Part shown: positions 15,980-24,690 of the stretch, one piece after another
Layout: each line of letters starts with the position of its first letter
Position numbering within the stretch: position 1 is the stretch's first letter
Assembly: GCA_002411015.1 (NCBI GenBank)
Contig: DHPY01000104.1
Coordinates: forward strand, 1 to 39,661
Source: Armatimonadetes bacterium UBA5352
GTDB taxonomy: Bacteria > Armatimonadota > Zipacnadia > Zipacnadales > UBA5352
DNA: 39,661 nucleotides
Direction of reading: 5' to 3'
Made by a program: the position numbers and the translations under genes
Notes under the pieces: generated by a model
The model's input: only the letters and a program-made list of their open reading frames with translations
Databases searched by the model: none
What the model was told of the DNA's origin: nothing

Positions 15980-16744
15980 TCACTCCACCAGGCCCTCAAG
16001 CAGCAGGTCGAGGTCACCGCGCTCGCCCCGGAAGTTCATGTCGAAGTGCACGGGGGTGATCGAGACGCGTCCGTCCTGAATCGCGCAGATGTCAGTCCCG
16101 GGCTCGCAGTCGCGCTCCAGCGGCTCACCGGAGAACCAGTAGTAGCTGCGCCCGCGCGGATCAAGCCGGTGCTCCAGCGAGTTCATATAGCGCCGGCGCC
16201 CGAGGCGCGTGATGGTCGCGGGCCCGAGCTCCTCAACGCATACGTTCGGCACGTTCACGTTCAGGAATGTGTCGGGCGGCAGGCTGCCCTCCGCCAGCCG
16301 GTGTGCGAGCGTAGCGGCGAAGTCGGCCGCGGGGCCGAAGATGCACTGCTCGTACGCGGTCACCGAGATGGCAAATGACTTGAAGCCCTGAAGGGCGGCC
16401 TCCATGGCGGCGGAGACCGTGCCGGAGTAGAGCACCTCCTCACCGAGGTTCGCGCCTGCGTTGATCCCCGCGACCACCAGGTCCGGCTTCGGCCGATCAT
16501 TGGCCGCCGCGAGGATCGTGCAATCCGCGGGTGTGCCGTTCGTCGCCCACGCCTCGGCAACGGGCGCATCGATCTCCACTGCCGTCATCCGCAGCGGCTT
16601 GTGCAGCGTGATCCCATGGCCCGCGGCCGACTGCTGCCGCTCGGGCGCGATCACGACCACCTCTCCGAGTGGGGCCAGTGCCCTCGCGAGCTCCAGGATC
16701 CCCGGCGCATGTATTCCGTCGTCGTTCGTCACCAGGATTCTCAT
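15980..16744 (-). CDS. surE: 5'/3'-nucleotidase SurE
   Basis: 254 residues beginning MRILVTNDDGIHAPGI, the SurE signature with the metal-binding Asp pair. AAGGGG precedes the two adjacent ATG codons (16747, 16744); the second has better spacing. VIAPERQQSAAGHGITL and VVAGINAGANLGEEVLYSGTV are further conserved segments, the latter supplying metal and phosphate contacts. SurE removes phosphate from nucleoside monophosphates, and in some species from short polyphosphate, in stationary phase or stress. It lies between serA and the PflX-like gene, 41 and 6 bases away, in one transcription direction. Confidence 0.96.
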   Translation of the reverse strand: MRILVTNDDGIHAPGILELARALAPLGEVVVIAPERQQSAAGHGITLHKPLRMTAVEIDAPVAEAWATNGTPADCTILAAANDRPKPDLVVAGINAGANLGEEVLYSGTVSAAMEAALQGFKSFAISVTAYEQCIFGPAADFAATLAHRLAEGSLPPDTFLNVNVPNVCVEELGPATITRLGRRRYMNSLEHRLDPRGRSYYWFSGEPLERDCEPGTDICAIQDGRVSITPVHFDMNFRGERGDLDLLLEGLVE

Positions 16745-16785
16745 CATGACCCCTTGGACTGTATTCTCGTCTCGCCAAATGCGCG

Positions 16786-18372
16786 TTAGCTGAACCGCAC
16801 GATCTCCAGCCTTGTGACCGCGGGATGGCCGGTGATCTCCGCACGAACCTCAGGCGCGACGGCTCCGGCCACGGTCACGGCCATCAGCCCCGCCCCGTCA
16901 ACGGCCTCGCGGCCCACCTGGATGCCGAGGATGCTGATCCCTGCTTCGCCGAGGATGCGCCCGACCGTGCCGATGAAGCCCGGCCTGTCAGGCCGCGCGT
17001 TCCAGCAAAGCAGCACCGTGTCCGCCGGCACAAGATCGAGGCCAAAGCCTGCGATCTCGACGATCCGGGCCTGGCCGCGGTCGAGCAATGCGCCGGCGAC
17101 CTCCGCCGGCCCGACTCCATCGCTGATGCTCACGCGAATGTAGCGCGAGTAGCCGCGCGTGTCGGCCGCCACGCCGCTGCTCATCTGAAGCCCGCGCTCG
17201 GCGGCGAGAACAGGCGCGTTCACGTAGTTGACCGGCTCATCAAAGAGTTCCCCGAGCATTCCCGCGAGGAAGTGCCCGCTGATGATATCGAGGTGCTCCT
17301 CCGCGCCACCGCCGCGCACGTAGATCGCCGCGCTTCGAGGCGCGTCGCTGAGCAGGGCTGCCTGAAGCTTGCCCAGCGCCTCCGCCAGCGGCAGGAAGGG
17401 CCCGATCACGTCCAGCTCCTCCCGCGTGAGAGCCGGTACATTCACCGGCCAGCGCGGTCTGCCGCCCGCCAGCACCTCCAGCACCTGCTCCGCGGCCTCG
17501 CGCGCCACCAGTGCCTGGGCTTCCTCCGTGGAGGCGGCCACATGCGGCGTCGCGACCACGTTCGGCAGGCCGACGAGGTCCATGCGCGGCTCCGGCTCAT
17601 GCTCGAAGACATCCAGCCCGGCCCCGCCAAGACGGCCTGAGGCCAGGGCCGCGACGAGAGCATCCTCATCCACGAGCGCGCCGCGTGCGCAGTTCACCAG
17701 CAGCGCGCCCGGCTTCATCCGCGCCAACTCATCAGCACCGATCATCTGCCGGGTCTGCTCGGTGAGCGCAGCGTGGAGCGTGATGACATCGGAGCGCGAG
17801 AGGAGTTCGTCCATCTCCACCGGCTCGATGCCAAGCTCCCGCGCGCTGTCGGCCGGCACGAACGGGTCGCAGGCGATGAGGGTCATGCCGAACGCGCGGG
17901 CACGCCTCGCGACCTCCTGCCCGATCTTCCCGAGGCCGACGATCCCGAGCGTCTTGCGGTAGAGCTGCCGCCCGGTGGCCTCCTTCTTCAGCCACCGGCC
18001 CTCCTTGAGCGCCGCGCTGGCTGCCGGGATGCGCCGTGCCAGCGCAAGCATCATCGCCATGGCGTGCTCGGCGGCGGCGATGGTGTTCCCGGTCGGCGTG
18101 TTAACCACCGCTATCCCGCGCCGAGTCGCGCACTGCAGGTCCACGTTGTCCACGCCGACGCCCGCGCGGGCGATCACCCGCAGCTTCGGAGCCGCCGCCA
18201 GCAGCCCAGCATCAAGCTCCGTTGCGCTCCGCACGATCGCTCCGTCGGCCTCGGCCAGCTCCGCAAGCAGCCGATCGCGCCCGCAGCCCGCGACGAGCAC
18301 GACCTCCGCGCGGTCGCGCAGCAACTCCACGCCCTCATCGGCGATTGCGTCGCAGATCACGACCTTTGGCAT
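16786..18372 (-). CDS. serA: D-3-phosphoglycerate dehydrogenase
   Basis: 528 residues, the long form with a C-terminal ACT domain. The NAD-binding motif GLGKIG lies at 146-151. The catalytic residues are in the expected order: Arg 230 in NCARGALVDE, Glu 259 in FEHEPEP and His 277 in TPHVAASTEEA. After about residue 310 come the intervening (ASB) domain and the ACT domain (DRPGFIGTVGRILGEAGISI), which usually binds serine for feedback inhibition. It oxidises 3-phosphoglycerate to 3-phosphohydroxypyruvate, the first step of serine synthesis. The upstream class V aminotransferase ends only 2 bases before this start, a tight operon that fits a shared pathway. Confidence 0.97.
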   Translation of the reverse strand: MPKVVICDAIADEGVELLRDRAEVVLVAGCGRDRLLAELAEADGAIVRSATELDAGLLAAAPKLRVIARAGVGVDNVDLQCATRRGIAVVNTPTGNTIAAAEHAMAMMLALARRIPAASAALKEGRWLKKEATGRQLYRKTLGIVGLGKIGQEVARRARAFGMTLIACDPFVPADSARELGIEPVEMDELLSRSDVITLHAALTEQTRQMIGADELARMKPGALLVNCARGALVDEDALVAALASGRLGGAGLDVFEHEPEPRMDLVGLPNVVATPHVAASTEEAQALVAREAAEQVLEVLAGGRPRWPVNVPALTREELDVIGPFLPLAEALGKLQAALLSDAPRSAAIYVRGGGAEEHLDIISGHFLAGMLGELFDEPVNYVNAPVLAAERGLQMSSGVAADTRGYSRYIRVSISDGVGPAEVAGALLDRGQARIVEIAGFGLDLVPADTVLLCWNARPDRPGFIGTVGRILGEAGISILGIQVGREAVDGAGLMAVTVAGAVAPEVRAEITGHPAVTRLEIVRFS

Positions 18373-18374
18373 CG

Positions 18375-19526
18375 TCAGCGCACCCCGCGAGAAGCGGCGT
18401 CACGTGCGGCCTCAAGCATCACGGCGGCATCAGCGTCATATCCGAGGTTCGTCAGCCCATCGGCGAGCGCCTCCACGGTCCGCTCGATCTGCCCGAGATC
18501 CACCGTGCCCATGTGCCCGATGCGGAAGATGTGGCCCTTAAGGTCGCCCTGTCCGCCTGAGATCAGCACCCCGCGCTGCTCGCGCAGGTACGCGACGAGC
18601 TTCGAGCTATCCACCGGCGAGTGCACGGCCGTCACGGTCTGAGAGCGAGCGCCCTCCTCGGCGAAGAGCGTCAGCCCCACGGCCTCGACGGCCGCGCGGG
18701 TGGCATCCGCCATCGCTGCATGGCGCGCGAACACCCCCGGCAGGCCCTCCTGCTGGATGAGATCAAGCGAGGCCCCGAGCGCGGCGATCAGCGAGGTTGC
18801 GGGGGTGTAGGGCGTCTCGCCCTTGTGCAGCGACCCGCGTGCTCTCCGCAGGTCGAAGTAGTAATTCGGCATCGTGGCGCGCTCCGCCACCTCCCACGCC
18901 GTGTCGCTCATCGCGACGAAGCTCAGGCCAGGCGGCAGCATCAGGCACTTCTGAGAGCCCGCGGCGACGGCGTCGAGGCCCCAGCAATCCGCCTCGACCG
19001 GGACGCCCCCAAGGCAGCTCACGCAGTCGCAGATGACGAGCGCGCCCGCGTCACGAGCAGCGGCTGCAAGCTCCTTGAGAGGGTGCATGACGCCCGTGGA
19101 GGTCTCGTTGTAGACGCTAAGCAGAGCCTGGAAGTCGCCGGTCGCCAGCGTCCTGCGCACTGCTTCGGGATCGGCCGCGCGCCCGTAGTCGAAGCTAAGC
19201 GAGGTCACCTCCGCGCCGAAGACGCGGGCAATCTCCCCCATCCGCTCGCCGAACTTGCCGGCCTCGATGACCAGCACGCGGTCGCCGGGCGACAGGAGGC
19301 TGGTGATCGCCGCCTCGACCGCGCCGGTGCCGGAGCTGGTGAGGATGAGCACATCGCCCGAGGCGCCAAAGAGAGTGCGGAGGCTTTCCGTGCAGCGCTC
19401 GAGGAGAGCGCGCATCTGCTGCCCACGGTGGTAGAAGCCGGGTCCGGCGAGCGCCTCGCGCACTGCCGCGGGCAGGTTAGTCGGGCCGGGAATCATGAGC
19501 AGCGGGTCGAACTCAGGCATCGCCAT
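18375..19526 (-). CDS. Class V aminotransferase (alanine-glyoxylate / serine-pyruvate type), probable partner of SerA
   Basis: 383 residues from ATG 19526, chosen because GGGAG lies five bases upstream and the family N-terminus (LLMIPGPTNLP) follows at once; an upstream in-frame start at 19604 lacks such support. SSGTGAVEAAI is the PLP-phosphate loop, CDCVSCLGGVP holds the ring-contacting Asp, and SQKCLMLPPG holds the Schiff-base Lys, about residue 193. The family transfers amino groups between alanine or serine and glyoxylate or pyruvate. In several lineages (for example Thermotoga and methanogens) an enzyme of this type next to serA stands in for phosphoserine aminotransferase. The 2-base gap to serA supports that role here, but the sequence alone does not settle the substrate. 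Confidence 0.9.
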   Translation of the reverse strand: MAMPEFDPLLMIPGPTNLPAAVREALAGPGFYHRGQQMRALLERCTESLRTLFGASGDVLILTSSGTGAVEAAITSLLSPGDRVLVIEAGKFGERMGEIARVFGAEVTSLSFDYGRAADPEAVRRTLATGDFQALLSVYNETSTGVMHPLKELAAAARDAGALVICDCVSCLGGVPVEADCWGLDAVAAGSQKCLMLPPGLSFVAMSDTAWEVAERATMPNYYFDLRRARGSLHKGETPYTPATSLIAALGASLDLIQQEGLPGVFARHAAMADATRAAVEAVGLTLFAEEGARSQTVTAVHSPVDSSKLVAYLREQRGVLISGGQGDLKGHIFRIGHMGTVDLGQIERTVEALADGLTNLGYDADAAVMLEAARDAASRGVR

Positions 19527-19619
19527 CGGGTCTCCCGTGTACATCGGCCACAGCGTACGCCCGACCGCGTGAGGACGCGCTCGGGTGATGGCCCGCGTTC
19601 TCATGAGGAGCGGTGGGGC

Positions 19620-20018
19620 TCAGTCGGAAATGAGCGTAACGTTGACTCGCCTGTGCCTCGGACCGTCAAGCTCGATGAGCTGGATGCGCTGCCACGTGCC
19701 GAGGACGAGGTTGCCGCCTTCGATCGGGATCTGCACGCTGTTACCGAGCAGCGTGGCGCCGAGGTGCGCGCCGGCGTTGTGATCTATGCGATCGTGATGC
19801 CAGTCCTCGCTCGAGACGAGGCCATCAATCAACGTGAGAACATCATGCACAAGGCCTTCCTCATGCTCATTGATGTAGAGCGCGCAGGTGCAGTGAGGCA
19901 CGGAGACGCTACAGAGGCCCGAGGAGATCTCGGCCTTCGCGAGGACCCCCGCGACCTCGTTGGTGATGTCAAGCACCTGGCGGCGTGAGCTAGTTGGCAG
20001 GGCGAATGTCTTGGTCAC
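19620..20018 (-). CDS. YjbQ/UPF0047 family protein
   Basis: 132 residues, full family length. Conserved features are PHCTCALYINEHEEGL (about residues 41-56), SSEDWHHDRIDHNAGAHL, the metal-binding His cluster, LLGNSVQIPIEGG and LGTWQRIQLIELDGPRHR. The family forms trimers and has been described as a secondary thiamine-phosphate synthase activity in Escherichia coli YjbQ; the physiological role is not firmly established. No thiamine genes are near. It lies 64 bases after recJ and 93 bases before the aminotransferase gene on the same strand. Confidence 0.94.
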   Translation of the reverse strand: MTKTFALPTSSRRQVLDITNEVAGVLAKAEISSGLCSVSVPHCTCALYINEHEEGLVHDVLTLIDGLVSSEDWHHDRIDHNAGAHLGATLLGNSVQIPIEGGNLVLGTWQRIQLIELDGPRHRRVNVTLISD

Positions 20019-20082
20019 CGATCCTCAATCTCCTTGGGGCCCGCGATTGCAGGCCCGGTGCGTCCCGGCCGTCGCGCGGCCC

Positions 20083-21795
20083 TCAGTAGGCCCGTCGCAG
20101 TTCAGTCACCCGCAGTTGCAGTCTCTCCACGCCGGTGTAGTGGTCAACATCGGGCACGAAACACAGATCTATGTGGCTCCCCGCATGAGCATCCTCAAGC
20201 TGGTTCCCCAGGCCGAATCCTATACACTCTGCCTGCCGGCCGCCAGATTCGACCGCGAGCTTCAGATGTGTTCCGCCGGCGCCGACAGTACGCGCCTGCA
20301 TCACCGTCACATCGCGCGTAACGAAAAGCGGATCGGGGTTCTCCGCGCCACACGGCTGCAGCCGCTCAAGCTGGCGCACGAGATCCGTGTCCACCTCAGC
20401 GAGCGTGACCTCCGCGTCAACCAGCACTGTGGGCCGCAGATCGTCCTCGTCAAGCACGTCGCGCCCGATCTCATTGAGCCGCTCACGCAACTCCGCCACC
20501 CGATCGGCCTTCAACTCGAAACCGGCCGCCATGGAGTGGCCGCCGTGGCGATCGAGGAGATCGGAGCAGCAGTTGAGAGCCTCTGAGACATCGAAGGCAC
20601 CGATGCTGCGTGCGGAGCCGCGTGCCGTCGTTCCCTCGACAGCCATCAGCAACGTCGGCAGGCCGATCTGCTCGAGGACCTTCGATGCAACGATACCCAC
20701 CACACCGCGATGCCATCCCTGCTTCGCGAGGACGATGACCCTGTCGTGGTCAAGGTCCACCTCGTCCTCGACCATCTTAAGCGCCTGGCGGAAGATCGTG
20801 TCCTGTTCCGTGCGCCGCTGAGAGTTCAGGCTGTCGAGGTGCAGCGCGATTCTGCGCGCTTCATTCTCGTCCTCAGTGAGCAGAAGCTCGAGGGCGTCCG
20901 TCGGGTCCGCCATGCGTCCGACCGCATTGAGACGGGGGCCTATCCGGTAGCCGATATCCTGCGCGGTGACGCACTCCCCGATCTCGCACAGCTCCATCAA
21001 TATCTGCAGGCCCACCTTGCGCGTGTAGGGGAGCAGTTGCAGGCCGACCGCTGTCATCGCACGGTTCTCGCCGACGAGCGGGCAGATATCGGTGATGGTT
21101 CCGATGGCGACGAGATCGAGAAACGCACGCTGAAGTGACTTCTGTGGCAGATCAAGACGCTCGCAAATCGCCGATGCAAGCTTGAATGCCAGGCCGACGG
21201 CGGCGAGTTCGCGATCGGGATACACCGCGTCCTGCCTCTTGGGGTTGATCACCAGGGCTCTGGCCGGGAGGGCCTCGCCCGGTTCGTGGTGATCAACGAT
21301 GATGACATCCTGGCCCTGATCGCAGGCGCAGGCGACGGCTTCGTGGTCGCGGACGCCGCAGTCCGTCGCGATGATGAGGCCTGCGACGTCGGCCGACTGC
21401 CTGACCGCGCGCTGGCTCAGTCCGTAGGAGTCGTGGAAGCGATGCGGCAGGTAGTAGTGCACGTCGGCGCCGAGCTTGCTCAGGAAGCGTACCAGCAGTG
21501 TGGTCGCGGTGATCCCGTCGGCGTCGTAGTCACCGTGGACGAGGATTGGCTCCTTCTCACGCAGCGCGCGCAGGAGCCGATCGACCGCCTGCTCCATGTC
21601 TGGCAGGAGGAACGGGTCATGCAGGTCATCCAGTGAAGGGCTCAGGAAGCGTTCGGCGTGCGAGGGCTCACCAAGTCCGCGGCCAAGGAGGACGGCGGAG
21701 AGGATCGGATGCAGGCCAAGTTGCCGCGAGAGCTCCTCCTCGGCAGCCCGGTCGCGGGGTCGGATGATCCAGTCGCTGCTGCGGATAGGTGCCAT
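20083..21795 (-). CDS. recJ: Single-stranded-DNA-specific exonuclease RecJ
   Basis: 570 residues, the usual bacterial RecJ size. DHH-family motifs appear in order: HGDYDADGITATTLLVRFL (motif I with the metal-binding Asp), IATDCGV, VDHHEPGE (the DHH motif), then in the DHHA1 domain GSARSIGAFDVSEAL and GGHSMAAGF. The C-terminal OB-type domain ends with RVTELRRAY. RecJ degrades single-stranded DNA 5' to 3' in recombination and mismatch or base-excision repair, in the cytoplasm. ATG 21795 has only a weak GAGAAG upstream. It opens the long minus-strand run and is divergent from gcvH with about 310 bases between them. Confidence 0.96.
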   Translation of the reverse strand: MAPIRSSDWIIRPRDRAAEEELSRQLGLHPILSAVLLGRGLGEPSHAERFLSPSLDDLHDPFLLPDMEQAVDRLLRALREKEPILVHGDYDADGITATTLLVRFLSKLGADVHYYLPHRFHDSYGLSQRAVRQSADVAGLIIATDCGVRDHEAVACACDQGQDVIIVDHHEPGEALPARALVINPKRQDAVYPDRELAAVGLAFKLASAICERLDLPQKSLQRAFLDLVAIGTITDICPLVGENRAMTAVGLQLLPYTRKVGLQILMELCEIGECVTAQDIGYRIGPRLNAVGRMADPTDALELLLTEDENEARRIALHLDSLNSQRRTEQDTIFRQALKMVEDEVDLDHDRVIVLAKQGWHRGVVGIVASKVLEQIGLPTLLMAVEGTTARGSARSIGAFDVSEALNCCSDLLDRHGGHSMAAGFELKADRVAELRERLNEIGRDVLDEDDLRPTVLVDAEVTLAEVDTDLVRQLERLQPCGAENPDPLFVTRDVTVMQARTVGAGGTHLKLAVESGGRQAECIGFGLGNQLEDAHAGSHIDLCFVPDVDHYTGVERLQLRVTELRRAY

Positions 21796-21960
21796 GGTAG
21801 GGCTTCTTCTCGTCCTCCGGGGGCATGTTTCAGGCAGTATAGGGCATGCAACCGGCGACTGTCAACTTCGCGGCCCACCCCCGCAACGGCCCCCGAATGC
21901 CTCCGTTCTACGTGTCAGGAAGGTCGCGGCAGCTTTCGCGGCATTGGTTCTCGCGGTCAG

Positions 21961-21989
21961 TTGACATGCTTGGCGCGCTTGCATAATAT
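21961..21989 (+). promoter_or_regulatory. Candidate sigma-70 promoter for gcvH
   Basis: TTGACA (21961-21966, perfect -35) is followed after 17 bases by TAATAT (21984-21989), or after 15 bases by CATAAT (21982-21987). It is the best promoter-like sequence in the recJ-gcvH divergent region and would give a leader of about 115 bases before the gcvH start at 22109. Confidence 0.55.
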
Positions 21990-22033
21990 GTTTCCGGCAC
22001 GGCAGCGGCGGCTAGCCTCGATGGGCATGAGGT

Positions 22034-22076
22034 CGCGACCCGAGCCATGGCAAGCTATGATCAATCCCGGGTCGCG
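22034..22076 (+). other. Inverted repeat in the gcvH leader
   Basis: CGCGACCCG (22034-22042) and CGGGTCGCG (22068-22076) are perfect complements separated by 25 bases, inside the leader expected from the promoter at 21961. It could fold in RNA or be a protein-binding site. It does not look like a glycine riboswitch: no tandem aptamer fits the short leader. Confidence 0.4.
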
Positions 22077-22108
22077 GTCTCGGGTGGGTAGACACAAGGA
22101 GGCGCACA

Positions 22109-22525
22109 ATGAGTTCGGGCGAGATGATGTTCGACGAGTCACACATGTGGGTGCGGCTGGAGGATGAGGACACCGCCATTACCGGCCTATCCGACTACGC
22201 GCAGGACATGCTGGGCGAGGTCATTTTTGTTGAGCTTCCGGAAGAGGGCGCCGCGCTTGTGCGAGGAGACGCCTGCGGCACTGTTGAGTCCGTGAAATCC
22301 GTTGAGGACCTCATCTCGCCGATCAGCGGCGAAGTGGTGCGAGTCAATGAGGAGGTCCTCGACTCGCCTGAGCTCATCAACCAGGACCCGCACGGGGACG
22401 GCTGGCTGATGGAGGTCAAGCTGGAGGACCCGTCGGAGCTGTCCAGCCTCATGAGCGACGATGACTACGAGCGGCACCTCGACAATCTTGAGGGTGACCT
22501 CGACGAGGATGACGAGGACTTCTAG
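22109..22525 (+). CDS. gcvH: Glycine cleavage system H protein
   Basis: 138 residues with AAGGAGG a suitable distance before ATG 22109. The lipoyl-lysine motif GTVESVKSVEDL places the modified Lys at about residue 63; SPISGEVVRVNEEV and HGDGWLMEVKL are the usual flanks. H protein carries the aminomethyl group between the P, T and L proteins, and in some bacteria is also the first acceptor of octanoate for lipoate synthesis. The last 25 residues are strongly acidic (ending GDLDEDDEDF), an unusual tail. gcvT and gcvP are not in the window. A strong terminator follows, then a lipoate/octanoate ligase gene, which fits a role in lipoylation. Confidence 0.97.
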   Translation: MSSGEMMFDESHMWVRLEDEDTAITGLSDYAQDMLGEVIFVELPEEGAALVRGDACGTVESVKSVEDLISPISGEVVRVNEEVLDSPELINQDPHGDGWLMEVKLEDPSELSSLMSDDDYERHLDNLEGDLDEDDEDF

Positions 22526-22545
22526 CGCCGAGAGCTGCTGATCGC

Positions 22546-22579
22546 GCGGCCGGCCATCTCCTGGCCGGCCGCTTGTTTT
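22546..22579 (+). terminator. Strong intrinsic terminator after gcvH
   Basis: GCGGCCGGCCA (22546-22556) and TGGCCGGCCGC (22562-22572) form a perfect 11-bp stem with a 5-base loop, followed by TTGTTTT. It starts 20 bases after the gcvH stop. This should limit read-through into the ligase gene, which starts 40 bases further on. Confidence 0.85.
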
Positions 22580-22618
22580 GCTGAGCAATCGTCAATGACC
22601 TGTGGGCAGGGTGATAGG

Positions 22619-23476
22619 ATGACATTCTGGCGGCTGATTGAGAGCGGCTTTGCCGATGCCGCACTGAACATGGCTGTTGATGAGGCGATCTCCAACGCGG
22701 TCGCAGCGGGCGAACAGCCGCCCACGCTCCGCCTCTACGGCTGGCGACCGGCGGCCGTCTCGGTCGGCTATAACCAGCCGCTGGATGAGGGCATCTCTCA
22801 GGACGCGATCGCCGCGCGGGGCTACGGGCTCGTCCGGCGACCGACCGGAGGCCGCGCAATCCTCCACGCCGATGAGCTGACCTACTCGTTCTGCATACGC
22901 CAGGACGCGATCCGCGGCGGCGGCTCCACGATGGAGTCATACCGCGAGATCTCGCGCGGTATCATCGCCGGGCTCGAACTGCTGGGCGCAAGGGTGAGCC
23001 TCGGCGCTGACGGTCAGAGCCCTGCCGGCATCCCCGCGTTCAGCGGCCAGCAGAACGGCATCGACGCCGCCCGGCCGATCTGCTTCGCGAAGACGGCGCG
23101 ATGCGATCTGCAGGCTGAGGGGCGGAAGGTCGTAGGGAGTGCACAGGTGCGGCGTGATGGCGGCATCCTTCAGCACGGCTCGATCCCGCTCACGATCAAC
23201 CTCGAGGACCAGGTGGCGGTCATGCCGGGTTCGGACGGTCGCCTCTCCCGCCAGGTGCTTGCGGGCGCTGCAATGAGCGTCTGTGAGTTGCTCGCGCGTT
23301 CGGTGACCTACGAGGAACTGAGCGCAGCGGTGGCGCGGGGGTTCGCGGAGAGCTTCGGGGTTGAACTGCAGACGCAGGGACTCTCCCCCGCCGAAGCCGC
23401 CAAAGTGGAACGCCTCCGCGACGAGAAGTACGCCACCGATGACTGGAACGAGCATAGAGGTAAGGGCGGGGAGTAG
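22619..23476 (+). CDS. Lipoate-protein ligase A / octanoyltransferase LipM family protein
   Basis: 285 residues from ATG 22619; the ORF could begin at 22595, but the family N-terminus (MTFWRLIESGFADAALNMAVDEAI) fits 22619. The BPL/LplA catalytic fold shows LVRRPTGGRAILHADELTYSF at about residues 75-95, then the PICFAK Cys segment near residue 160 and GRKVVGSAQVR with the conserved Lys. The Cys-centred segment resembles LipM, which moves octanoate from acyl carrier protein to GcvH through an acyl-cysteine. LplA-type enzymes use ATP and free lipoate instead. Proximity to gcvH supports action on the H protein. Which chemistry is used cannot be fixed by eye. Confidence 0.87.
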   Translation: MTFWRLIESGFADAALNMAVDEAISNAVAAGEQPPTLRLYGWRPAAVSVGYNQPLDEGISQDAIAARGYGLVRRPTGGRAILHADELTYSFCIRQDAIRGGGSTMESYREISRGIIAGLELLGARVSLGADGQSPAGIPAFSGQQNGIDAARPICFAKTARCDLQAEGRKVVGSAQVRRDGGILQHGSIPLTINLEDQVAVMPGSDGRLSRQVLAGAAMSVCELLARSVTYEELSAAVARGFAESFGVELQTQGLSPAEAAKVERLRDEKYATDDWNEHRGKGGE

Positions 23477-23527
23477 CACAGAGGCCTCGCGCGCGCTGAC
23501 CAAGCTGTCTGAGCGGCTCATGCCACC

Positions 23528-24508
23528 CTACGCGAGCGGCACCTCGGTGACAGTCCGCAGCCCTGGTTCTGCTGCCATGAGCGGCCACATGAAATTGATG
23601 ACTGCTCCCGCCGCCGCGATGTCGCCATGGATGCCGCCGGACACGATCGCATGCACCGGTGGCAGACCCTCTATCCGCACCTCATCGCGCTCTTCCTCAC
23701 CGTGCGCCATCACCAGTTCAAGCCGCAGGTCGCCCATCGTGAGGCGCTCGTGCTGACCGCAGACCTGCCCCGCAGCGATCTGGAAGTGCGCGCTGCTGAC
23801 GCGCTCCTCAGCGACGATGGGCTCTATCGTCTCCTCGAACTCGCCCCAGGGCCACCCGAGTGAGTCCGCGAGCAGCGCGCCCGATTCGGCGAGGCCCACG
23901 TGGCCGATCCTGCCCTGCGACGCCAGCTCGCGGAAGTCATCCGGATGCATCCCGGAGCCGATCTTCGCCTGGAGCTGCTGGCGCCGCAGCGAGGCATTGA
24001 GGAAGCGTCCGGCGTAGATTTTGTCAACGCGTTGGCACACGCGCGTCATCACGAACGGGAAGAGGTCGAGGACGAAGCCCGGGTTCACGCCCGCGCCGAG
24101 AAGCGACACCCTGTTCGTCACGGCTACGGCATCCAGCCGATCCGCCTCGGTGGCGGCCCGCAGCCATGGGAACACAAGCTCTTCGCAGGTGGAGATACAT
24201 GACAGCCCCCGCTCCATCGCGGCCGTGAGCTGCGGCTCCACTGCTTCCACGCTGGAGCCCGTGCATACGACAGCCAGCTCGGCTTCCGCCGCGGCAGCCG
24301 CCTCGAGCGCACTCTCCAGATCGCCAGACACCGCGAGTTCAGGCAGATCCTCACCCGGCAGCACTTCGCGCAGGGAGCGGCCGGCGACCTGCGGAGCGAT
24401 ATCGACGCAGGCCACAGGCTCACAGATCCCCGCGCGCACTCCTGCCTTGAGTACCTCAAGTCCGATCGTCCCCAGGCCTACATGGACCGTCCTGAGCCGG
24501 TCGTTCAT
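23528..24508 (-). CDS. DapB-like / 2,4-diaminopentanoate dehydrogenase-like NAD(P) oxidoreductase
   Basis: 326 residues from ATG 24508, with GAGGGA six bases upstream. The frame stays open a further 230 codons upstream, but that part has no protein character and overlaps the regulator gene, so I exclude it. The N-terminus VHVGLGTIGLEVLKAG is a Rossmann motif. VVCTGSSVEAVEPQL, a VSLLGAGVNPGFVLD segment, and late GGIHGDIAAAGAVIN resemble proteins with a dihydrodipicolinate-reductase N-domain, including the Ord 2,4-diaminopentanoate dehydrogenase of ornithine breakdown. No ornithine-fermentation genes are in the window, so the substrate stays open. It is divergent from the regulator gene at 24726. 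Confidence 0.8.
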   Translation of the reverse strand: MNDRLRTVHVGLGTIGLEVLKAGVRAGICEPVACVDIAPQVAGRSLREVLPGEDLPELAVSGDLESALEAAAAAEAELAVVCTGSSVEAVEPQLTAAMERGLSCISTCEELVFPWLRAATEADRLDAVAVTNRVSLLGAGVNPGFVLDLFPFVMTRVCQRVDKIYAGRFLNASLRRQQLQAKIGSGMHPDDFRELASQGRIGHVGLAESGALLADSLGWPWGEFEETIEPIVAEERVSSAHFQIAAGQVCGQHERLTMGDLRLELVMAHGEEERDEVRIEGLPPVHAIVSGGIHGDIAAAGAVINFMWPLMAAEPGLRTVTEVPLA

Positions 24509-24551
24509 GGTCAATCCCTCGTTCGGTGGCGCGTCTGGATGGCCGCGGCGA

Positions 24552-24580
24552 AGTGTACACCATCGTCTGCCGCCGGACAA
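24552..24580 (-). promoter_or_regulatory. Candidate promoter for the DapB/Ord-like gene
   Basis: On the minus strand TTGTCC (24580-24575) and TACACT (24557-24552) are 17 bases apart, about 44 bases before the ATG at 24508. Each hexamer matches the sigma-70 consensus at four positions. It lies in the divergent region shared with the regulator gene. Confidence 0.4.
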
Positions 24581-24690
24581 GGGGGCGCGTACGTAACAAC
24601 GTCCCGGCGGACCGCCCACCACCTCAAGGCGGCTGCCATGCGACCGGATATTGGTTAACGAACGCAGACGCGAAAGGTTGAGCGACTCTC

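Noticed and set aside
18621..19988. 455-residue plus-strand open frame
   Set aside because: Antisense to the aminotransferase and YjbQ genes, with no protein-like pattern.
21990..22108. Glycine riboswitch upstream of gcvH
   Set aside because: The leader is short and shows one simple inverted repeat; no tandem aptamer-like structure could be recognised.
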